Below, piece after piece: positions 60,824 to 64,000 of a DNA stretch of 64,000 nt; position 1 is the first letter of the stretch; each line of letters opens with the position of its first letter. The translations under genes and the position numbers were made by a program. The stretch spans positions 3,043,925 through 3,107,924 of the forward strand of contig NZ_CP041335.1 in the NCBI RefSeq assembly GCF_008033135.1, in the 5' to 3' direction. Below the pieces are notes generated by a model. It searched no databases. It worked only from the letters and a program-made list of their open reading frames with translations, and was not told where the DNA came from. This stretch comes from Chitinolyticbacter meiyuanensis (GTDB lineage: Bacteria > Pseudomonadota > Gammaproteobacteria > Burkholderiales > Chitinibacteraceae).

Positions 60824-63136
60824 TCAGCGCTTGAGCTTGAGGCTGGCCAGCGCGGCCGCCATGGCGCCCTGCTGCTCCGGCTGGCGCGCCACGGCTTTTT
60901 GCTGGTTGCGGTTGGCTGGCACACGGGCCGTATCGCCGCTGCCGGCATGCTCACGTGCGCTGTCGGTCAGGCGCATGGTCAGCGCCACGCGGCGGCGCTT
61001 GATGTCCACTTCCAACACCTTGACCTTGACCACGTCGCCCGCCTTCACCACCTCGCGCGGGTCCTTCACGAAGCGGTTGGACAGCGCCGAGATATGGACC
61101 AGGCCGTCCTGGTGCACCCCGATATCGACGAAGGCGCCAAAGTTGGTCACGTTGGTGACCACGCCTTCGAGCACCATGTCCGGGCGCAGGTCCTTCAAAT
61201 CCTCGACACCCTCGGCAAAGCTCGCGGTCTTGAACTCGGGACGCGGGTCGCGGCCGGGCTTTTCCAGCTCGGCGAGGATGTCCTTCACCGTCGGCACGCC
61301 AAAGCGCTCATCGGTGAAATCGGCGGGCTTCAGCTGCTTCAGGAAGCCGGCATCGCCAATCAGCGCCTTCACGTCCCGCTGTACCTTGGCAATGATCTTC
61401 TCGACCACCGGATAGGCCTCCGGGTGCACGCTGGAGGCATCGAGCGGGTTGCTGCCGTTCATTACCCGCAGAAAGCCTGCAGCCAGCTCGAAGGTCTTGT
61501 CGCCCAGGCGCGGTACCTTGAGCAGCGCCTTGCGATCGGCGAAGGCACCATTGGCATCGCGGTATTGCACGATGTTGTTGGCCAGTGTCGCGGTCAGGCC
61601 GGAAACACGCGCCAGCAGCGCGGCCGATGCCGTGTTGAGATCAACGCCGACGGCGTTCACACAATCCTCGACCACCGCGTCGAGCGAGCGCGCCAGCTCG
61701 CCCTGGTTCACGTCGTGCTGGTACTGGCCCACGCCAATGGCCTTGGGCTCGATCTTCACCAGCTCGGCCAGCGGATCCTGCAGCCGGCGTGCAATCGACA
61801 CGGCGCCACGCAGGCTGACATCGAGCTCGGGGAATTCGCGCGCGGCGAGCTCGGACGCTGAATACACCGATGCACCGGCCTCGGACACCACCAGCTTGGT
61901 CAGCTTGAGCTCGGCATATTTCTTCATCAGCTCGGCGGCGAGCTTGTCGGTCTCACGGCTGGCGGTGCCGTTGCCGATGGCGATCAGTTCGACCTGGTGC
62001 CGGGCAGCAAGCGCCGCCAGCACGGCGATGGAACGATCCCAATCATTGCGCGGCTCATGCGGGTAAATGGTGGCGGTATCCACCAGCTTGCCGGTGGCAT
62101 CGACCACCGCCACCTTCACGCCGGTACGCAGGCCAGGGTCGAGACCCATGGTGGCACGTGGACCGGCCGGCGCGGCCAGCAGCAGGTCCTTGAGGTTGGA
62201 CGCGAACACCTTGATTGCGTCGAGTTCGGCGCGCTCGCGCACGCCGGTGACGAGCTCGGTTTCCAGGCTGAGGAAGATCTTGGCGCGCCACGCCAGGCGC
62301 ACGGTATCGGCCAGCCACTTGTCGGCCGGCCGGCCTTGGTTCTCGATACCGAAGCGCTTGGCTATCTTCAGCTCGCATACATTGGGGCCAGTGGGTTTGG
62401 TGGCGGGGTCCAGCTCGTCCGGCAGCAGCAGCGCCAGATTGAGCACGCCTTCGTTGCGACCGCGCAATACTGCCAGCGCACGATGCGACGGCATCTCGGA
62501 GAGCGGCTCGTCGTAATCGAAGTAGTCGGAGAACTTGGCGCCCTCCTCGGCCTTGCCCTCGACCACGGTGGTCTTGACCACCCCTTGCTTGCCCAGATGA
62601 TCGCGCAGGCTACCGATCAATTCGGCATCCTCGCCGAACTGCTCCATCAGGATGGCGCGGGCGCCGTCGAGTGCGGCCTTGGTGTCGGCCACCTGCTCAT
62701 TCAGATAAGCAGCGGCGGCCTCCTCAGGCACCAGGCGCGGATCAGCGAGCAGCGCGTCGGCCAGCGGCTGCAAGCCGGCTTCGCGGGCGATCTGGGCGCG
62801 GGTGCGGCGCTTTTGCTTGTACGGCAGGTAAAGATCTTCCAGCCGCTGCTTGTTGTCAGCGGAAAGGAATTCGGCACGCAGTTCGGGCGTGAGCTTGCCT
62901 TGCTCGTCAACGCTGGCGATCACCGAAGCGCGGCGCTCTTCCAGCTCACGCAGGTAACGCAGCCGCTCTTCCAGGTTACGCAGCTGGGTATCGTCGAGAC
63001 CGCCGGTCACTTCCTTGCGGTAGCGGGCGATGAAAGGCACGGTGGCGCCTTCGTCGAGCAGCGTGACGGCGGCGGTCACCTGCGCCGCGCTCGCGCCGAT
63101 CTCGGTCGCGATGCGTTGGGAAATGGCGGGCAGCAT
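60824..63136 (-). CDS. tex: Tex family RNA-binding transcription accessory protein
   Basis: 770 residues. Order of parts: an N-terminal helical zone ([38 protein letters not shown]), a YqgF-like domain near 327 ([20 protein letters not shown]), helix-hairpin-helix motifs ([34 protein letters not shown]), and an S1 domain near 650 ([21 protein letters not shown]). Tex proteins are linked to transcription and RNA processing. The start follows a 2-base gap after the upstream usg-1-type gene, so they form one transcript. The longer start at 63223 adds 29 unconserved residues. Confidence 0.95.
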   Translation of the reverse strand: MLPAISQRIATEIGASAAQVTAAVTLLDEGATVPFIARYRKEVTGGLDDTQLRNLEERLRYLRELEERRASVIASVDEQGKLTPELRAEFLSADNKQRLEDLYLPYKQKRRTRAQIAREAGLQPLADALLADPRLVPEEAAAAYLNEQVADTKAALDGARAILMEQFGEDAELIGSLRDHLGKQGVVKTTVVEGKAEEGAKFSDYFDYDEPLSEMPSHRALAVLRGRNEGVLNLALLLPDELDPATKPTGPNVCELKIAKRFGIENQGRPADKWLADTVRLAWRAKIFLSLETELVTGVRERAELDAIKVFASNLKDLLLAAPAGPRATMGLDPGLRTGVKVAVVDATGKLVDTATIYPHEPRNDWDRSIAVLAALAARHQVELIAIGNGTASRETDKLAAELMKKYAELKLTKLVVSEAGASVYSASELAAREFPELDVSLRGAVSIARRLQDPLAELVKIEPKAIGVGQYQHDVNQGELARSLDAVVEDCVNAVGVDLNTASAALLARVSGLTATLANNIVQYRDANGAFADRKALLKVPRLGDKTFELAAGFLRVMNGSNPLDASSVHPEAYPVVEKIIAKVQRDVKALIGDAGFLKQLKPADFTDERFGVPTVKDILAELEKPGRDPRPEFKTASFAEGVEDLKDLRPDMVLEGVVTNVTNFGAFVDIGVHQDGLVHISALSNRFVKDPREVVKAGDVVKVKVLEVDIKRRRVALTMRLTDSAREHAGSGDTARVPANRNQQKAVARQPEQQGAMAAALASLKLKR

Positions 63137-63138
63137 GC

Positions 63139-64000
63139 TCAGTGTCCTTGCTTGGCGGCGATCAGCGTCAGCAACTGCAGCACGGCGAGCGCTGGCAGGC
63201 GGGTGTTGTCCGCCACGCTCCACAGCGTTGCACCTCGGCCATCTTCGGCGAAACGCAGCCGGCTCACCCAGACCTTGTCGCCACCGACGGCGTCCTGGCT
63301 GGCCGCCATGCCGGCTTCACCCGCCACCTGCAGCAGGAACACCCGCTCGGCAGCCTTGAGCGCGGCAACAACCGCATCGGCCTCGATGGGCGCGGCGAAG
63401 CGCAGCGATACGCTGGCACCATGGCCAAAGAAATGCGGCGTGCGCAGGCAGGTGACATCAATCGCGCAATCGCCCGGCAGCTGCTTCTTCAGCAGCGCCC
63501 GCGCAGCATGCTCTTCCGGTGTGATCCCGGCGTCGTCCGGCGTGCCGTGGCCGCCCAGCAGGTTGTAGGCGATGCGCTTGGCGTAGAGCGCGCTGGGATG
63601 CTCGCTCTGGGCGAACAGCGCGCGGGTCTGGCCCGAGAGCTCGTCGACGCCGGCCTGGCCTTCGGTCGAGACCGCCAGCATGCCGGTGGCGGCAACGCTG
63701 ACTACCGTGCCCAGTTCGGCCAATGGCGCGATCACGCTGGCCAATTGCTGGGCGAAGGGATCCGGCAGGGACAGCACCTGGCCACGCGCCAGTTTGCCGC
63801 CCGGCGGCACCGCGCCGGTCAGATCGATCACCAGCACGCCAGCCTCGGCGGCCGACTTCAGCACCTCGCCCGCGCCAGGCACGCAATTGACCAGCACCGG
63901 CGCCAATGTCCAGTCGTAGCCGTCGACCTCCAGCTCGGGATAGTCATCGCCACGGAACTCGATCAGGCCGGGCTCCTCGGACAGCGTGAGCGGGTAGAAG
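63139..64000 (-). CDS. Aspartate-semialdehyde dehydrogenase-like (Usg-1 type), N-terminal part cut
   Basis: The frame is open to the right edge, so this is the C-terminal about 287 residues. [20 protein letters not shown] and [23 protein letters not shown] fit the Asd/Usg-1 family, and the dimerisation part includes [34 protein letters not shown]. The catalytic Cys of active enzymes normally lies in an NPNCST motif, which does not appear here in that form, so this may be the non-catalytic Usg-1 branch. The apparent start at 63906 is a TTG inside the gene. Confidence 0.85.
   Translation of the reverse strand, partial: FYPLTLSEEPGLIEFRGDDYPELEVDGYDWTLAPVLVNCVPGAGEVLKSAAEAGVLVIDLTGAVPPGGKLARGQVLSLPDPFAQQLASVIAPLAELGTVVSVAATGMLAVSTEGQAGVDELSGQTRALFAQSEHPSALYAKRIAYNLLGGHGTPDDAGITPEEHAARALLKKQLPGDCAIDVTCLRTPHFFGHGASVSLRFAAPIEADAVVAALKAAERVFLLQVAGEAGMAASQDAVGGDKVWVSRLRFAEDGRGATLWSVADNTRLPALAVLQLLTLIAAKQGH

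Overview
The window is GC-rich (by eye) and densely coded on both strands. It has no rRNA operon, insertion sequence, prophage or CRISPR array. Gene content (aat/bpt N-degron pair, fur, bamE, dapB, PII protein, gspLMN, flgMN with a sigma-28 promoter, fliW, a usg-1-type semialdehyde dehydrogenase homologue, two YceI proteins behind a MarR and a cytochrome b561) points to a motile Gram-negative beta-proteobacterium. A member of the Neisseriales/Chitinibacteraceae type is my best inference; no rRNA is present to prove it.

Layout. 1-4.4 kb: a bacteriophytochrome locus, with the C-terminal kinase half of a phytochrome (cut by the window edge), an Rcp1-like response regulator, a REC-PAS-PAS-HK-REC hybrid kinase and a convergent biliverdin-forming heme oxygenase. 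The heme oxygenase is the last gene of a run fur-aat-bpt-bphO. 6.4-7.7 kb: bamE and dapB. 8.1-12.7 kb: a flavoprotein and small enzymes of general type. 12.7-15.8 kb: carbonic anhydrase, then marR-cybB-yceI-yceI. 15.8-21.2 kb: gluconokinase, GNAT, azoR/LysR divergent pair, GntR-MFS operon with a perfect 25-bp palindrome at its start. 21.2-27.3 kb is the most accessory-looking part: an unknown two-gene cassette (68 aa, hairpin, about 600 aa), a secreted phosphodiesterase fused to four hemopexin-like repeats, and a lipoprotein pair of lower GC. 27.5-31.3 kb: a Pat-like acyl-CoA-synthetase/GNAT fusion and an EamA transporter. 31.4-36.5 kb: two tandem heparinase II/III-type polysaccharide lyases, clearly duplicated. 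36.6-43.3 kb: ppa, tRNA-Leu(UAG), gspLMN, glnB, a YegS-type lipid kinase and priA. 43.3-43.7 kb: AT-rich gap with two perfect DnaA-box sequences. 43.7-51.5 kb: hemE, ABC exporter-like protein, glnS, uraA, upp. 51.5-58.8 kb: DUF4124 protein, a degenerate M48-like membrane protein, rhlE, tilS, accA, fliW. 58.9-64 kb: flgMN, NlpC/P60 lipoprotein, tex and a usg-1-type gene cut by the window end.

How the genes work together. Light sensing (phytochrome, chromophore synthesis and phosphorelay) is linked physically to iron control (fur) and heme (heme oxygenase). Secreted polymer and phosphoester breakdown is concentrated in 23.9-36.5 kb, next to the T2SS inner-membrane genes gspLMN that may help export such enzymes. 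Flagellar late-gene control (FliW, FlgM, FlgN) sits at the right end. The best candidate for something undescribed is the 21.66-23.74 kb cassette. The hemopexin-phosphodiesterase fusion, the inactive M48 homologue and the DnaA-box cluster come next.
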